The notes beneath the pieces are model-generated. The model was not told the DNA's origin. It ran no database searches and was given only the letters and a program-made list of their open reading frames with translations. Source: Lutibacter agarilyticus (GTDB taxonomy: Bacteria; Bacteroidota; Bacteroidia; Flavobacteriales; Flavobacteriaceae). Taken from it: 64,000 bases of DNA. The stretch spans positions 248,001 to 312,000 of the forward strand of contig NZ_FZNT01000002.1 in the NCBI RefSeq assembly GCF_900188235.1. Reading direction: 5' to 3'. This document shows, one piece after another, positions 33,179-43,699 of the stretch (its first letter is position 1; each line of letters opens with the position of its first letter). The position numbers and the translations under genes are program-made.

Positions 33179-33934
33179 TTACTTTTTAAATTTTTGAAGT
33201 GCTTTTTTTGTTGCCTCAGACAAAACCAAATTACCGCTAATTTCGGCACGTTTATTTAACAATATGTCCCAATCCTCAGTTCCTTCCCAAAAGGTCTTTT
33301 TTAAAGCTACTAATGCTTCAGCATTATATGTTGAAAGTTTTAAAGCTAAATTTTCAACTTCAGTATCCATTTCATTTATGGAATTAAATACACTTGCAAA
33401 CAACCCTTTTTCTTTTGCCCAATACGCCGTTTTCCAACTAGTAGCATCTAAAGCTAATTCAGAAAATGATGCAATACCTATTTTACGCGTTACGGCAGGT
33501 TCAATAACAAACGGTCCAATACCAATAGTTAATTCTGAAAGTTTTATAGCAGCTTGTTCTGTGGCAAAACAATAATCACAAGCAGCAGCTATACCAACTC
33601 CACCACCAACAGCTTTCCCTTGTACACGCCCAATAATTATTTTTGAACAGTTTCGCATCGCATTTAGTACGTTTGCAAAACCTAAAAAGAATTGTTTCCC
33701 TTCTTCAAAATTAGAAATAGCAACCAGTTCATCAAAAGAAGCACCAGCACAAAAAGCTTTTTCTTTTTCACTTTTTAAAACAATTATATGAACTTCTGGG
33801 TTTGAACTAAGCTCTTTAAATTCAGCAGCTAGCCTAGCTAATAATTCACTTGGAAACGAATTACTAGCAGGGTGAAAAAACTCAACCGTTGCAATATTAT
33901 TTTGAATATGCGTATATAAACTTCCGTTACTCAT
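33179..33934 (-). CDS. Enoyl-CoA hydratase/isomerase family protein
   Basis: The 251-residue crotonase-fold protein shows the oxyanion-hole motifs CAGASFDEL (near 63) and GKAVGGGVGIAAACDYCF (near 105). The two Glu residues of true hydratases are not evident in their usual spots: the second position is near LSELTIGIGPF. The exact reaction, hydration or isomerisation of enoyl-CoA, is open. It is in the middle of the 39390-32531 operon, 12 bp after the MATE gene. Confidence 0.87.
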   Translation of the reverse strand: MSNGSLYTHIQNNIATVEFFHPASNSFPSELLARLAAEFKELSSNPEVHIIVLKSEKEKAFCAGASFDELVAISNFEEGKQFFLGFANVLNAMRNCSKIIIGRVQGKAVGGGVGIAAACDYCFATEQAAIKLSELTIGIGPFVIEPAVTRKIGIASFSELALDATSWKTAYWAKEKGLFASVFNSINEMDTEVENLALKLSTYNAEALVALKKTFWEGTEDWDILLNKRAEISGNLVLSEATKKALQKFKK

Positions 33935-33946
33935 AAGAGTTCAAAG

Positions 33947-35281
33947 TTACGTGTTTTTATGCAAATATTTTCGTCTAAATTTCACAACCAAAATTCCAGA
34001 TCGCAATAACATCCAAACCGTAAAAGCAATCCAAATGGCATATAATTTTAAGTCAAAATAATCACCAATTAACAATGCAGGAATAAAACCTAAAAAAGTA
34101 GCCACAATTAATAAATTTCTTAACGTAACTGCTTCTGCCAATCCTTTAAAAATACCATCAAAAACAAACGCTACAGCATTTATAGGTTGCATTAATAGTA
34201 CAATCCAAAAAACTCCGTAAAACGATTCTAACACAAATGCATCTTTTGAAAATAGCAGTCCAATTTCATGATAAAACAATCCACAAATTGAAGCTAATAA
34301 TACGGCAATAACAATGGAATATCGACTTAATTTAATACTTAGCTTCCACATTGTTTCGTAGTTTTTTTCTCCCAATAATTTTCCTGAAACAATGTTACCA
34401 ACACTTGCATATCCATCAATAAAAAAAGCAAAAAACAACCAAATTTGAAAAGCGATGGTTTGTGCTGCAATATAATTTTGACCATATTTTGTTGCGTACG
34501 AATTAGCTAAATACAAAGCCACATTTAAAGACATTGCTCTAATAATAAGGTTGAAGCTAATAGCTAATAAGTTTTTAATTTCTTTATTGAATTTAAATGT
34601 AAATTTCAAATTAAAAGGTGTTTTGTTTAACAATAATCCCAAAGCTAAAATTGCCATTACTCCTTGAGCTATTACACTTGCCCATGCAGCCCCTTTTACG
34701 TTCATAGGAGCTATAAATCCTTCAATTCCGTAAACCAATGCAAAGTCTAACCCAATATTTAAACAAGCACCAACAATACTTATAACCATAGGCCAAAAGG
34801 TGTTTTGTAAGCCTCTAAAAACACCAAATACTGAAAACACAAACAACGTTAAAGGAAAACCAATAGCTCTAATTTTGTAATAATCTACGGCATAATTTAA
34901 AATAAGTCCATCAGCATTGTACAACTTAAAAATTTGCTCGGTAAAAAAAATGGTTACTACATAAATAACAACACTTAAAAATAGATTGATAGCTATAATT
35001 TGCGCCGGTAAGGTTGCAATTTCATCTAATTTTTTTGCACCTAAATACTTTGCTACAATTGCTGAAATTGCTGAACGTGTTTGGGCCAAAATCCAAACCA
35101 ATGCTGAAATAAATGAACCTGCAATACCAACCGCAGCCAAAGCTTCAGTAGGATTTACTTGAATATTTCCAACAATTGCGGTATCTGTTATTGAAAGTAA
35201 AGGTTCTGCAATTCCAGAAATAATAGCCGGAATGGCTAATTTATTTATTCCTTTAAAAGTAATATTTGATTCTTTATACAT
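33947..35281 (-). CDS. MATE family (DinF-like) efflux transporter
   Basis: A 444-residue inner-membrane protein with about twelve transmembrane helices. MATE/DinF features are NKLAIPAIISGIAEPLLSITDTAIVG at the N-terminus and GVFRGLQNTFWPMVISIVG near residue 155. Such proteins export drugs or metabolites using Na+ or H+ gradients. Its start overlaps the end of the GNAT gene by 8 bp. Confidence 0.93.
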   Translation of the reverse strand: MYKESNITFKGINKLAIPAIISGIAEPLLSITDTAIVGNIQVNPTEALAAVGIAGSFISALVWILAQTRSAISAIVAKYLGAKKLDEIATLPAQIIAINLFLSVVIYVVTIFFTEQIFKLYNADGLILNYAVDYYKIRAIGFPLTLFVFSVFGVFRGLQNTFWPMVISIVGACLNIGLDFALVYGIEGFIAPMNVKGAAWASVIAQGVMAILALGLLLNKTPFNLKFTFKFNKEIKNLLAISFNLIIRAMSLNVALYLANSYATKYGQNYIAAQTIAFQIWLFFAFFIDGYASVGNIVSGKLLGEKNYETMWKLSIKLSRYSIVIAVLLASICGLFYHEIGLLFSKDAFVLESFYGVFWIVLLMQPINAVAFVFDGIFKGLAEAVTLRNLLIVATFLGFIPALLIGDYFDLKLYAIWIAFTVWMLLRSGILVVKFRRKYLHKNT

Positions 35282-35783
35282 TCACTATTTTTTCGAAACA
35301 ATAAAAAGGATACTCACTTTGCTTTGGAAAATAAATACTTCCTAATTGCTTATAATTTTGTTGTTTATAAAATTTCTGATTTCGTTTATTTTGACTAAAA
35401 GTGTCTAATCTAATTGAAATAAATTTGTGTTGTTTAGCATAATTTTCAGCAAAACTCATTAATTTTTGAGCATATCCTTTCCCTTGAAATTCAGGATGAA
35501 CTGCCAAACGGTGAATGTATAAATTTTGATCGTTTTTAGTCAACCATTTTATATCTTTATATTCTGCATCTTCAATATCAGTTAGAACAATCAAACCAAT
35601 AATTTTATCATCAACTTCTAACTTCCAAAGCTGCTGTAATTCAATATCATTTTGAAGTACTTCTTTTGATGGGTACAATTCATTCCATTGATAAATTTTC
35701 TTATCAATCATGTGTTTTGCACAACACTTTGTTATTGCTAACAAATCATTTAAATCTGATATAATTGCTCTTTTAATCATCAA
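35274..35783 (-). CDS. GNAT family N-acetyltransferase
   Basis: The 169-residue protein has the GNAT motif A IHRLAVHPEFQGKGYAQKLM (about 89-108, QGKGY) and the motif B IRLDTFSQNKRNQKFYKQQNYK. The substrate is unknown. It is in the same operon as the MATE transporter and overlaps it by 8 bp. Confidence 0.9.
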   Translation of the reverse strand: MMIKRAIISDLNDLLAITKCCAKHMIDKKIYQWNELYPSKEVLQNDIELQQLWKLEVDDKIIGLIVLTDIEDAEYKDIKWLTKNDQNLYIHRLAVHPEFQGKGYAQKLMSFAENYAKQHKFISIRLDTFSQNKRNQKFYKQQNYKQLGSIYFPKQSEYPFYCFEKIVNV

Positions 35784-35796
35784 ATTATAAATAACA

Positions 35797-36645
35797 TTAT
35801 TTTTTTATAAAATCTACACTGTAGTTTACTACTTCAGCTAAATGAACAGGCATTTTAGCAGCAGTCCAAGGTTGCGTGCAACCTAGCGGATGATTCATTC
35901 CTTCCACTACTATCAATTCACTTTTTGGATTCCAACGGTGTAAATTTTCTGCCTCATTGGTTTTTACAACATCATCTAATTCACCTTGAATGATCAAATG
36001 CGGAATGCTTAAATTAGTAACTGCATTTTTAATGGTCAATCGTTCTTCATTTTCTTTGAAGTTGGTATAAAACTGAAAATAATGCGGCATTTGCTGTTTT
36101 GTTCTTGCGTTTTCAATGTACGAAACTCCTTCTTTTTCCCAATATTGAAGAATTTTTTCATCCTTTGGAAAACGAGCGCCAAAATCTGAAACACCAGCCC
36201 AAGAAATTACTTTTGAAATTTTATTATTTTCAGCAGCTTTTAACGTTACAATTCCACCACCACGAGAATGCCCAATTAAGGTAATATTTTCAAAATCAGC
36301 TTCATTTTCAAAGTCTGAATTACTGATTAGCCAATTAATTACCGTTTCTAAATCGTCTAATTCTAAAGTAAAATTATTTTGACCAAAAGCTTCTAAATCT
36401 GGAAAATCAATTGGGTTTTCAGTGGTACCGCCATTGTGTGAAAAATTAAATTTTACAAAAAATAAATCTTGCTTCATAAATTCTTCCGCAGCTAAATTCC
36501 AAGCACCCCAATCTTTATAACCTTTATAGCCATGACAAAAAATAACTACTGGTTTTTTAGTATTGGTTTCTTTATAAAATAAATCGGTTAAAATTGGTTT
36601 ATTATGGTACTTACTTTTTACAATGGTATTGCGTATTGAACTCAT
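35797..36645 (-). CDS. Alpha/beta hydrolase
   Basis: A 282-residue cytoplasmic hydrolase. It has an oxyanion HGYKGYKDWG (near 36), the nucleophile elbow GHSRGGG (Ser near 126), an acid in IQGELDDVV and a C-terminal His in GMNHPLG, all in order. The family includes dienelactone hydrolase-like and prolyl-oligopeptidase-like esterases; the substrate is unknown. It is 13 bp upstream of the GNAT gene and 9 bp downstream of the AddB-like gene in the operon. Confidence 0.9.
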   Translation of the reverse strand: MSSIRNTIVKSKYHNKPILTDLFYKETNTKKPVVIFCHGYKGYKDWGAWNLAAEEFMKQDLFFVKFNFSHNGGTTENPIDFPDLEAFGQNNFTLELDDLETVINWLISNSDFENEADFENITLIGHSRGGGIVTLKAAENNKISKVISWAGVSDFGARFPKDEKILQYWEKEGVSYIENARTKQQMPHYFQFYTNFKENEERLTIKNAVTNLSIPHLIIQGELDDVVKTNEAENLHRWNPKSELIVVEGMNHPLGCTQPWTAAKMPVHLAEVVNYSVDFIKK

Positions 36646-36654
36646 ATTTTTTAT

Positions 36655-39390
36655 TTAAAATGGTAAATCTTGATTTTGCTTAAACGGTAATTCTGGATTC
36701 AAAATTTCTACAATTAACTTTTTAATTTCTAACATAAAATCTGCAATTCGTTCTTCAGAAACATGATTATCCTGACCTCTTGATGCTGAAAAATTCATTT
36801 TCATAAAGCCTGCTCTTAAATTTTTGAATGAAATAATTCCGCTTTCTAATTCGTTAAATTCATTGTTTGAAGTTTGTAAAAACATATAAGCATACAACAT
36901 TACTTGCATTGCTTTGGTATATTTATAATCTTCACTTATAACACTAAAATCGGTCATTTTTAATTGACCACTTTCAACCTTGCCTGTTTTATAATCTATA
37001 ATTCTGGTTACACCGTCTAACTCATCTACACGGTCTACAATCCCTCTTAATTTAATAGGAAAATCAACTCCTTCAATAACTATTTCACAGTTTAGTTTTC
37101 CTTCTAAAGCAATTATTTTCAATTCCTTTTTCTGGTTCAGGATCTGTAACTCTTGATTTAAAAAACGATCAATATAACTTTTACTTACTTCAAAAATTAA
37201 CTTGTTTTTCCCGGTTTGAATATTTCCTTTAAAATAATGTTTTTCAAAATAAGTATTCAATAAAGGAATGGTACTTTTTTGCATTGCTGCAATATTATCT
37301 TTGGTTAAAAACTTACCAATAAAGGGTTTGTACATATGCTCTAAAACATCATGAATTACTGACCCCATTGTATTTGCAGCAATGGTTTCTTCAACCTCAT
37401 CATCTTCTCTAATACCCAATACTTTTTGCTCGTAAAAACTAATCGGATTGTATATGTAATTTGCCAATGCCGATGGCGAAATACCAGCTGTAAAAACTTC
37501 TTTTAATTTTTGAATTATTGCTGGCGTTTTTTCAACTTCTAAAAGTTTGGTTTCTACTGGTTGCACTTTTGGACTTATAATGGTTTTTATGATTGCTGGA
37601 TTGTTGATTTCTAACTGGGTTAAAAAACGACTTTTTTCACCTGAACCATAACCGTCAGTTTCTGTATTGTAAATTAAATAAATGTTTTTTGCTCTTTGTA
37701 ATAATCGTTGAAAATGATACGAAAAAATGGCATCTTTTTCTTGATACGTTGGTAAATCAAAATATTTTTTCACATCGTAAGGTATAAACGAAAACTCATT
37801 TTTTCCTCCTGGTAAAATCCCTTCGTTTACTGAAGTTATTACAACGGTATCAAAATCTAAAGCACGGGTTTCTAACATTCCCATTAACTGTAAACCTCGC
37901 AACGGCTCACCTTGAAATGATAATTTTTCATTTTGTAGTAATTGACCGTAAAACAAGGTTAAAGTTTTTAAATTTTCAATATGATTATACGTTGTGTTTA
38001 ATGTTTCTAATTGTTGAAAAACATTGTAAAAACGGAATAAATATTCCTTTTCAACACCTTCAACAAAAGGTTTTAAGGCATTTATCAACGCACTACATTG
38101 CGCTATAATTTTATTGGTATCTGTTGACAAACTAAATAATGAAAATACAATTGAAAGTTCAGATTGCTCTTCTTTTGAAATCCCATTTTTTAAATTTTCA
38201 AGCGTTAAAAATATGCGGTTTTCCTTATTTATTTTTGAAATTATTTTTTGAAGTTTTTCTGTATATAATTTATTTAAAAAGGGGTCATTTAATAAACTCA
38301 ACACATCTTTATAATAAAACTCGGTAGTTTTTTTATTGAATTTTAGTTGGTTTAAATGCATTTTAAACAACTTGTTAAACAAACCTGCTAATGGCATATC
38401 TTTTAATGGATATCCCATGGTAATATTAATATTATTTATGTTGCTTGGTAAAGAATTTAAGGTTAATGTTAATAAATTTTCATCGGCTAACACTAACGCT
38501 GTTTTACTAAAATTATCAAATTTTGATAACAATTCTCCAGCATATTTAATTTGGGTAATGTTTTTGGGTGCACCAATTAAATGAATATTTTGTGCTTGAT
38601 TAAAACTGTTTTCAGCCCATAAAAACTCGTTTTCTTTATAATAAAGCCATTCCGATTTATATTTTCTTAAAAAAACTCCAGCTTCATTTGATTTCTTAAA
38701 AAAACGTTCATTAGCATCCCAATAAACGGTTGCTATGCCGTTATTTAATAATTCCTGAAAAATGTATTCTTCCGCTTTATTTAACGCATTAAACCCAATA
38801 AAAACAATCTTTTTATCAGAATTACTATTGATATAAAATTCTAAATTCTCGGTTGCTTCTTTATAAATTAAACCTTGATATCCAACTTTATTTGTTTTTA
38901 AGCTATCATACAAAGCGCTGTACAAAACATTTAAATTTTCAAAAAAATGCAAATAATTGACTGCTAATTTACTTGGCTTTTTTTCTTGAAACCATTTATC
39001 TAGTTTTTTAATATCCTTTAAATTTTCAAAAAAATCTTTGGTGTTTACTAAATAACAATCAATATCATTAAAATCATGCAAAGCTATTGTTGCCCATTGT
39101 GAAAATGCTTCAAAAGACTCTAAATTATCCTTTGGAATAGTAGCTTTGTAAATAGAATAAAATTCAAAAAGAAGTTGGGTGTTATCAATTAAATGAAGAT
39201 CGGCCAATTCTTGAATGTAATTTTCAATACTTTCAATCTTTGGAAGAAAAGCTGTTGTTGAAATTTTAGTTAATAACTCCTCTTTTAAAAACACACAAGC
39301 ACGTTGACTTGGAAGCACAAATGTTACTTCGTTCAAATTTTTGTGGTTCTTTAAAACTTCTTCAACTACATTTGAAATAAATGAATTCAT
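36655..39390 (-). CDS. addB: AddB-like PD-(D/E)XK nuclease/inactive helicase
   Basis: This 911-residue protein of the RecB-type exonuclease family has an AddB-like layout. The N-terminal helicase-like half lacks a Walker A lysine (TFVLPSQRACVFL at the expected site). The C-terminal PD-(D/E)XK domain has LRGIVDRVDEL and IIDYKTGKVESGQ (catalytic Asp and Lys). With the AddA-like enzyme at 43700 it would resect double-strand breaks for RecA, and degrade linear phage DNA. It is the first gene of a seven-gene minus-strand operon. The two subunit genes are separated by three other genes. No iron-sulphur Cys set is obvious. Confidence 0.88.
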   Translation of the reverse strand: MNSFISNVVEEVLKNHKNLNEVTFVLPSQRACVFLKEELLTKISTTAFLPKIESIENYIQELADLHLIDNTQLLFEFYSIYKATIPKDNLESFEAFSQWATIALHDFNDIDCYLVNTKDFFENLKDIKKLDKWFQEKKPSKLAVNYLHFFENLNVLYSALYDSLKTNKVGYQGLIYKEATENLEFYINSNSDKKIVFIGFNALNKAEEYIFQELLNNGIATVYWDANERFFKKSNEAGVFLRKYKSEWLYYKENEFLWAENSFNQAQNIHLIGAPKNITQIKYAGELLSKFDNFSKTALVLADENLLTLTLNSLPSNINNINITMGYPLKDMPLAGLFNKLFKMHLNQLKFNKKTTEFYYKDVLSLLNDPFLNKLYTEKLQKIISKINKENRIFLTLENLKNGISKEEQSELSIVFSLFSLSTDTNKIIAQCSALINALKPFVEGVEKEYLFRFYNVFQQLETLNTTYNHIENLKTLTLFYGQLLQNEKLSFQGEPLRGLQLMGMLETRALDFDTVVITSVNEGILPGGKNEFSFIPYDVKKYFDLPTYQEKDAIFSYHFQRLLQRAKNIYLIYNTETDGYGSGEKSRFLTQLEINNPAIIKTIISPKVQPVETKLLEVEKTPAIIQKLKEVFTAGISPSALANYIYNPISFYEQKVLGIREDDEVEETIAANTMGSVIHDVLEHMYKPFIGKFLTKDNIAAMQKSTIPLLNTYFEKHYFKGNIQTGKNKLIFEVSKSYIDRFLNQELQILNQKKELKIIALEGKLNCEIVIEGVDFPIKLRGIVDRVDELDGVTRIIDYKTGKVESGQLKMTDFSVISEDYKYTKAMQVMLYAYMFLQTSNNEFNELESGIISFKNLRAGFMKMNFSASRGQDNHVSEERIADFMLEIKKLIVEILNPELPFKQNQDLPF

Positions 39391-39414
39391 ATAACTTTTT
39401 TAGATGATAAAAAT

Positions 39415-39446
39415 AAAAAAGCCATTTCGATTGAAATGACTTTTTT
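39415..39446 (-). terminator. Terminator of the first OmpA gene
   Basis: An A6-G-C-CATTTC stem pairs with GAAATG-A-C-T6 with one mismatch, 20 bp after the stop at 39466; the minus-strand 3' arm is a U-run. Confidence 0.75.
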
Positions 39447-39465
39447 AAAAGTATTTTTTCCTTTT

Positions 39466-40881
39466 TTAATTTGTGATTTTAATTTCAACTCTTCTATTTA
39501 AAGCTCTTCCTTCAGGAGTAGCATTGCTTGCAATTGGATACAATTCTCCAAAACCTTTCACTGATAAATTTAACTGATTCACACCTTTAAAAATTAAATA
39601 ATTTAATACTGTATTCACTCTTTTTACTGAAAGCCTATAGTTTGTATCGGTAGAACCAACATTATCGGTATAACCTTCAATTCTATATTTTAATTGACCG
39701 TTTTGTTTCATTAATTCAGCCATTTCATCTAATTTAACTTTGTATTCTGGGTAAATAACATCTGATGCATTCTTAAATAAAATACTACTCGCTAATTCAT
39801 TTAATGTAGCAGCTAATTCTTCTTTAACTATTGGGCAACCATTATTGGATTTTAACCCCGGTTCAAGTTTGCATTTATCTATATTATCTGGAACACCATC
39901 TCCATCAGTATCTATATCTGGGCAACCATTTCTTGAACCTGACCCAGCAACTGTTGGACAAGCGTCACGCGGATCAATAATACCATCTCCATCTGTATCA
40001 GGACACCCCTTAAATTCAGGTTTTCCTTTAATGGTACTACAAAGATCATCTTTATCCAATACACCATCATCATCTGTATCAAGACAGCCATTTAATGCTA
40101 CAACTCCAAAAACATCAGGGCATTCATCTAAAGAATCGGGCACACCGTCATTATCTGAATCTGGACAACCATCAAACTCCTTTAAACCATATATTTCAGG
40201 ACATTTATCTTTGTGATCATCAATTCCGTCATTATCTCCATCATAAGCACCAAATTTATAAATAATACTTGCTGAATGTTGAAAATGCCTGTAAGAACCA
40301 TCATTAAAAAAATACTTAAGCATTGATTGCACTCTAAGCCCCAAACCTTTATAAATCCAAAACTTTGCGCCTAAACCACTATTAAAAGAGCCTTGATTTT
40401 TAAACACAACATTATTATCACGGTTTCCACTTTGCATGGTGAAACCAGCTCCTAATAACGCATAGGGATCAAAAAAACCAGTATCACCAATTAGCATATT
40501 TATATTATAGCTTGCATTTGCATCAATAGCAAAATAGGGTACACTTTTAGTTAAAGTTGTATTCCCTAACTGTGTAATTTGATTTATAGTAAAAGCTAAT
40601 TCAGCATTGAAACTTTTATTAATGTAACGGGATAATGATAATTTTGAAGGAGCTGAAATATAGTTATAATGAGCATTTAAATTAAAAAATTGATCATACC
40701 ATTTGGTTGGGTTACCCACATTAGAAGTCATTCCTTTAATATTTGTTGAGTAATGATCTATTGCATTTACACCAAAACCAATCATCCAAGGGTTAGCCTT
40801 ATCTTGAGACCTTGTAGTTGTTATAAAAAGAAAATTAATGGCAATAAAAAAAAAGCAGCTAGTTAAGTTACACGTTTTCAT
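39466..40881 (-). CDS. OmpA family protein with thrombospondin type-3 repeats (copy 1)
   Basis: A 471-residue outer-membrane protein: a signal peptide (about 1-25), a beta-barrel domain (about 30-210), calcium-binding TSP3 repeats (DNDGIDDHKDKCP and the like, about 212-345) and an OmpA peptidoglycan-binding domain (about 365-470: IEGYTDNVGSTDTNYRLSVKRVNTV, LNRRVEIKI). It anchors the outer membrane to the wall. It is a diverged tandem paralogue of the next gene (40994-42358). Both genes have their own terminator, so they may be separately transcribed. Confidence 0.93.
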   Translation of the reverse strand: MKTCNLTSCFFFIAINFLFITTTRSQDKANPWMIGFGVNAIDHYSTNIKGMTSNVGNPTKWYDQFFNLNAHYNYISAPSKLSLSRYINKSFNAELAFTINQITQLGNTTLTKSVPYFAIDANASYNINMLIGDTGFFDPYALLGAGFTMQSGNRDNNVVFKNQGSFNSGLGAKFWIYKGLGLRVQSMLKYFFNDGSYRHFQHSASIIYKFGAYDGDNDGIDDHKDKCPEIYGLKEFDGCPDSDNDGVPDSLDECPDVFGVVALNGCLDTDDDGVLDKDDLCSTIKGKPEFKGCPDTDGDGIIDPRDACPTVAGSGSRNGCPDIDTDGDGVPDNIDKCKLEPGLKSNNGCPIVKEELAATLNELASSILFKNASDVIYPEYKVKLDEMAELMKQNGQLKYRIEGYTDNVGSTDTNYRLSVKRVNTVLNYLIFKGVNQLNLSVKGFGELYPIASNATPEGRALNRRVEIKITN

Positions 40882-40942
40882 ATCTTTTTTTCCACTAATT
40901 TAAGTCATATATAATGAAATCACAAAGTAATTTAAAGCAAAA

Positions 40943-40967
40943 AAGCCATCCTTTTTGAGGATGGCTT
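40943..40967 (-). terminator. Terminator of the second OmpA gene
   Basis: AAGCCATCCT and its perfect 10-bp complement surround a 5-nt loop, with A- and T-rich flanks, 27 bp after the stop at 40994. Confidence 0.85.
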
Positions 40968-40993
40968 CTTTAAAATTTATAAATTATTATAAA

Positions 40994-42358
40994 TTATTTT
41001 ACTAATTTAATTTCAACACGTCTGTTGATTGCTCTTCCAGATCTTGTTTTGTTAGAATCGATTGGCTGAGATTCACCATAACCTTTAGCAGTTAAGTTTT
41101 CAGCTTTAACTCCTTTAGAAATTAAGTAATCTTTTACTGCATCAGCTCTTTCTTGAGAAAGTTTAAGGTTGAATGCCTCACTACCAGTGCTATCAGTATG
41201 TCCTTCAATATGGAATTTTGAGTTTGGATATTCAGTAAGTATTTTAGAAGCAATATCTAAACGACCTGTTGTTTCTGATTTAAAAGAAGCTCTTGAAGAA
41301 TCAAAATATACAGTTCTAGCTAATTCTTTTAAAGTTTCAGCGTGTTCTTCAGATAATTCTACTGGACATCCATTGTTTGAAGCTGGACCAGGAACTGTAG
41401 GACAAGCATCATCTTTATCAAGTACACCGTCACCGTCTGTATCTGGCCAAGGACAACCTTTGTTTGCTGCTGGACCTGCTACTGTAGGACAAGCATCATC
41501 AATATCAACTACACCGTCACCATCTGTATCAGGACAACCTTGGTTAGCTTTTGTTCCTTTTTCATTTGGACATCTATCATCTTTATCTGGAACACCATCA
41601 CCATCTGTATCAGGACAACCATTGAATTCAGCTAAACCAAATACATCTGGACATTCATCTTCAGAATCGATAACACCATCACCATCTGTATCAGGACAAC
41701 CATCAAATTCAGCTAAACCAAATACATCTGGACAAGCATCAAATTTGTCATATACGCCATCTCCATCAGTATCAGTTCCTCCCATTTTGAAAATAATTCC
41801 AAGAGAATGTTGAAAATGAGCTTTAAGATCGCTTTCAAAAGTTTGTCTTAATTTAGACTCTAAGTTTAAACCAACTTTGTCATTAAACCAAAAGTTCATA
41901 CCTACACCTGCATTTAATGCTGCTGTATTATAATCATCCATCCAAGTGTAACCACCACCTACTAATAAGTATGGCTCCCACCATCCTAATTCAGCAACAC
42001 TAGCAATTGACCATTTAACTGTACCATCAACTGTCCAGAAAGCATAATCGCTAACGCTCATATCTCCCATTTTTTCAATTTTATTGAAACTTCCCGCAGC
42101 CTCAAAACTGAATCCATCAGCTAAATGTCTTCCAACAGTTAATCTGCTAATTGCTGGAACAATATTCCAGTGATCCTCAGCATTCATAAACTCGTTGAAC
42201 CAATTCCCTCCCCAATCTGTATTAGGGTTGGTTGGATAAAAATCTACTGCGTTTACACCAAAGCCTACTGCCCAAGGATTGTTTTCGTCCTGTGCATTTA
42301 CATTGCTGAAACCTGTAACTAATAACAAAGCCAATAAGGCTACTTTTAAATGTTTCAT
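40994..42358 (-). CDS. OmpA family protein with thrombospondin type-3 repeats (copy 2)
   Basis: A 454-residue outer-membrane protein; the ATG at 42358 gives the signal peptide [22 protein letters not shown]. The barrel (about 25-195) is followed by about five regular TSP3 repeats (DTDGDGVxDxxDxCP, about 197-335) and the OmpA domain (about 345-454: [34 protein letters not shown]). Regular Asp/Gly repeats give near-repeated DNA and long open frames on the other strand, which are shadows. A minus-strand -7 motif (CAAAATTA at 42437-42444) is about 80 nt upstream. Confidence 0.95.
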   Translation of the reverse strand: MKHLKVALLALLLVTGFSNVNAQDENNPWAVGFGVNAVDFYPTNPNTDWGGNWFNEFMNAEDHWNIVPAISRLTVGRHLADGFSFEAAGSFNKIEKMGDMSVSDYAFWTVDGTVKWSIASVAELGWWEPYLLVGGGYTWMDDYNTAALNAGVGMNFWFNDKVGLNLESKLRQTFESDLKAHFQHSLGIIFKMGGTDTDGDGVYDKFDACPDVFGLAEFDGCPDTDGDGVIDSEDECPDVFGLAEFNGCPDTDGDGVPDKDDRCPNEKGTKANQGCPDTDGDGVVDIDDACPTVAGPAANKGCPWPDTDGDGVLDKDDACPTVPGPASNNGCPVELSEEHAETLKELARTVYFDSSRASFKSETTGRLDIASKILTEYPNSKFHIEGHTDSTGSEAFNLKLSQERADAVKDYLISKGVKAENLTAKGYGESQPIDSNKTRSGRAINRRVEIKLVK

Positions 42359-42474
42359 TTTCAAAATTTTAAATTAAATGTTCTTTTGTTAATAAATAAA
42401 TAAGCCGTTAAAACTTAATATATCTAGACAAAAATACAAAATTATCTTGAACATGGTATTTTTTTTTAATTTTT

Positions 42475-43668
42475 CTAAACTATATTCAACTTTAACCCAA
42501 TTTTAACAAACGCTTCAATAGCCTTATCTAGATTATTTTTAGTATGTACTGCGGATAGTTGGACCCTAATTCTTGCTTTTCCTTTAGGTACTACTGGGAA
42601 AAAGAATCCTATTACATAAATACCTTCTTCCAAAAGCAAATTTGCCATTTTCTGAGCTAATTTAGCATCATACAACATTACTGGTACTATTGCTGAATCT
42701 CCTTTAACAATATCAAAACCAGCATTCACCATTCCCTCTTTAAAATAATTAGTATTCCACTCTAACTTATCTCTTAGAGAAGTATCTTTTGATAACATTT
42801 CAAAAACTTTTAATGAAGCCCCTACAATTGCTGGCGCTAATGAATTTGAAAATAAATAAGGCCTTGAACGTTGACGTAATAATTCTATGATTTCTTTTTT
42901 TCCTGTTGTGTAACCTCCCATCGCACCTCCTAACGCTTTACCCAAAGTGCCTGTAATAATATCAACTCGTCCCATTGCGTTTTTTAACTCTAAAGTACCT
43001 CTACCTGTTTTACCTATAAATCCGGCAGCATGACATTCATCAACCATAACCAACGCATCATATTTATCGGCTAAATCACATATTTTATCTAAACTAGCAA
43101 CAACACCATCCATAGAAAAAACACCATCGGTTACAATAATTTTAAATCGATGCTCTTGCTTATTGGCTTCAATTAATTGTTCTTCTAATGAAACCATATC
43201 GTTATTATTATACCTATAGCGTGCGGCTTTGCATAAACGAACACCATCAATTATTGACGCATGATTTAAAGCGTCAGAAATAATAGCATCCTCTTGCGAA
43301 AATAATGGCTCAAAAACACCTCCGTTTGCATCAAAAGCTGCGGCGTATAGTATGGTATCTTCAGTTTCATAAAATTCAGCAATTTTTTCTTCTAATTGCT
43401 TATGAATATCTTGAGTTCCACAAATAAAACGAACTGACGACATTCCAAACCCATGCGTATCCATGGTATCTTTTGCTGCTTGAATAACTTCAGGGTGATT
43501 TGATAAACCTAAATAATTATTAGCACAAAAATTGATAACTTCTTTACCTGTACTTAATTTTATTACAGCGTCTTGAGACGAAGTAATAATTCGCTCTGAC
43601 TTGTATAAACCAGCTTCCTTAATTTCTTGCAATTCTTTTTGTAAGTGTTGTTTTATAGTACCGTACAT
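42475..43668 (-). CDS. kbl: Glycine C-acetyltransferase (2-amino-3-ketobutyrate CoA ligase)
   Basis: The 397-residue PLP enzyme of the alpha-oxoamine synthase family cleaves 2-amino-3-ketobutyrate with CoA to glycine and acetyl-CoA in threonine degradation. The PLP Lys is Lys244 in GTLGKALGG, and [12 protein letters not shown] (near 210-221) binds the cofactor ring. [11 protein letters not shown] and FANNYLGLS-like ([10 protein letters not shown]) segments are typical of Kbl. No threonine dehydrogenase gene is adjacent. It follows the AddA-like gene by 31 bp on the same strand. Confidence 0.96.
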   Translation of the reverse strand: MYGTIKQHLQKELQEIKEAGLYKSERIITSSQDAVIKLSTGKEVINFCANNYLGLSNHPEVIQAAKDTMDTHGFGMSSVRFICGTQDIHKQLEEKIAEFYETEDTILYAAAFDANGGVFEPLFSQEDAIISDALNHASIIDGVRLCKAARYRYNNNDMVSLEEQLIEANKQEHRFKIIVTDGVFSMDGVVASLDKICDLADKYDALVMVDECHAAGFIGKTGRGTLELKNAMGRVDIITGTLGKALGGAMGGYTTGKKEIIELLRQRSRPYLFSNSLAPAIVGASLKVFEMLSKDTSLRDKLEWNTNYFKEGMVNAGFDIVKGDSAIVPVMLYDAKLAQKMANLLLEEGIYVIGFFFPVVPKGKARIRVQLSAVHTKNNLDKAIEAFVKIGLKLNIV

Positions 43669-43699
43669 AATAGTTGATTTTTATAAATTTTCTTAATTT

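Noticed and set aside
41169-41813. Long open frame on the plus strand across the second OmpA gene
   Set aside because: It is the antisense shadow of the regular DTDGDG repeats; its sequence is low-complexity Ser/Pro and it has no start signal. The same holds for 39845-40216.
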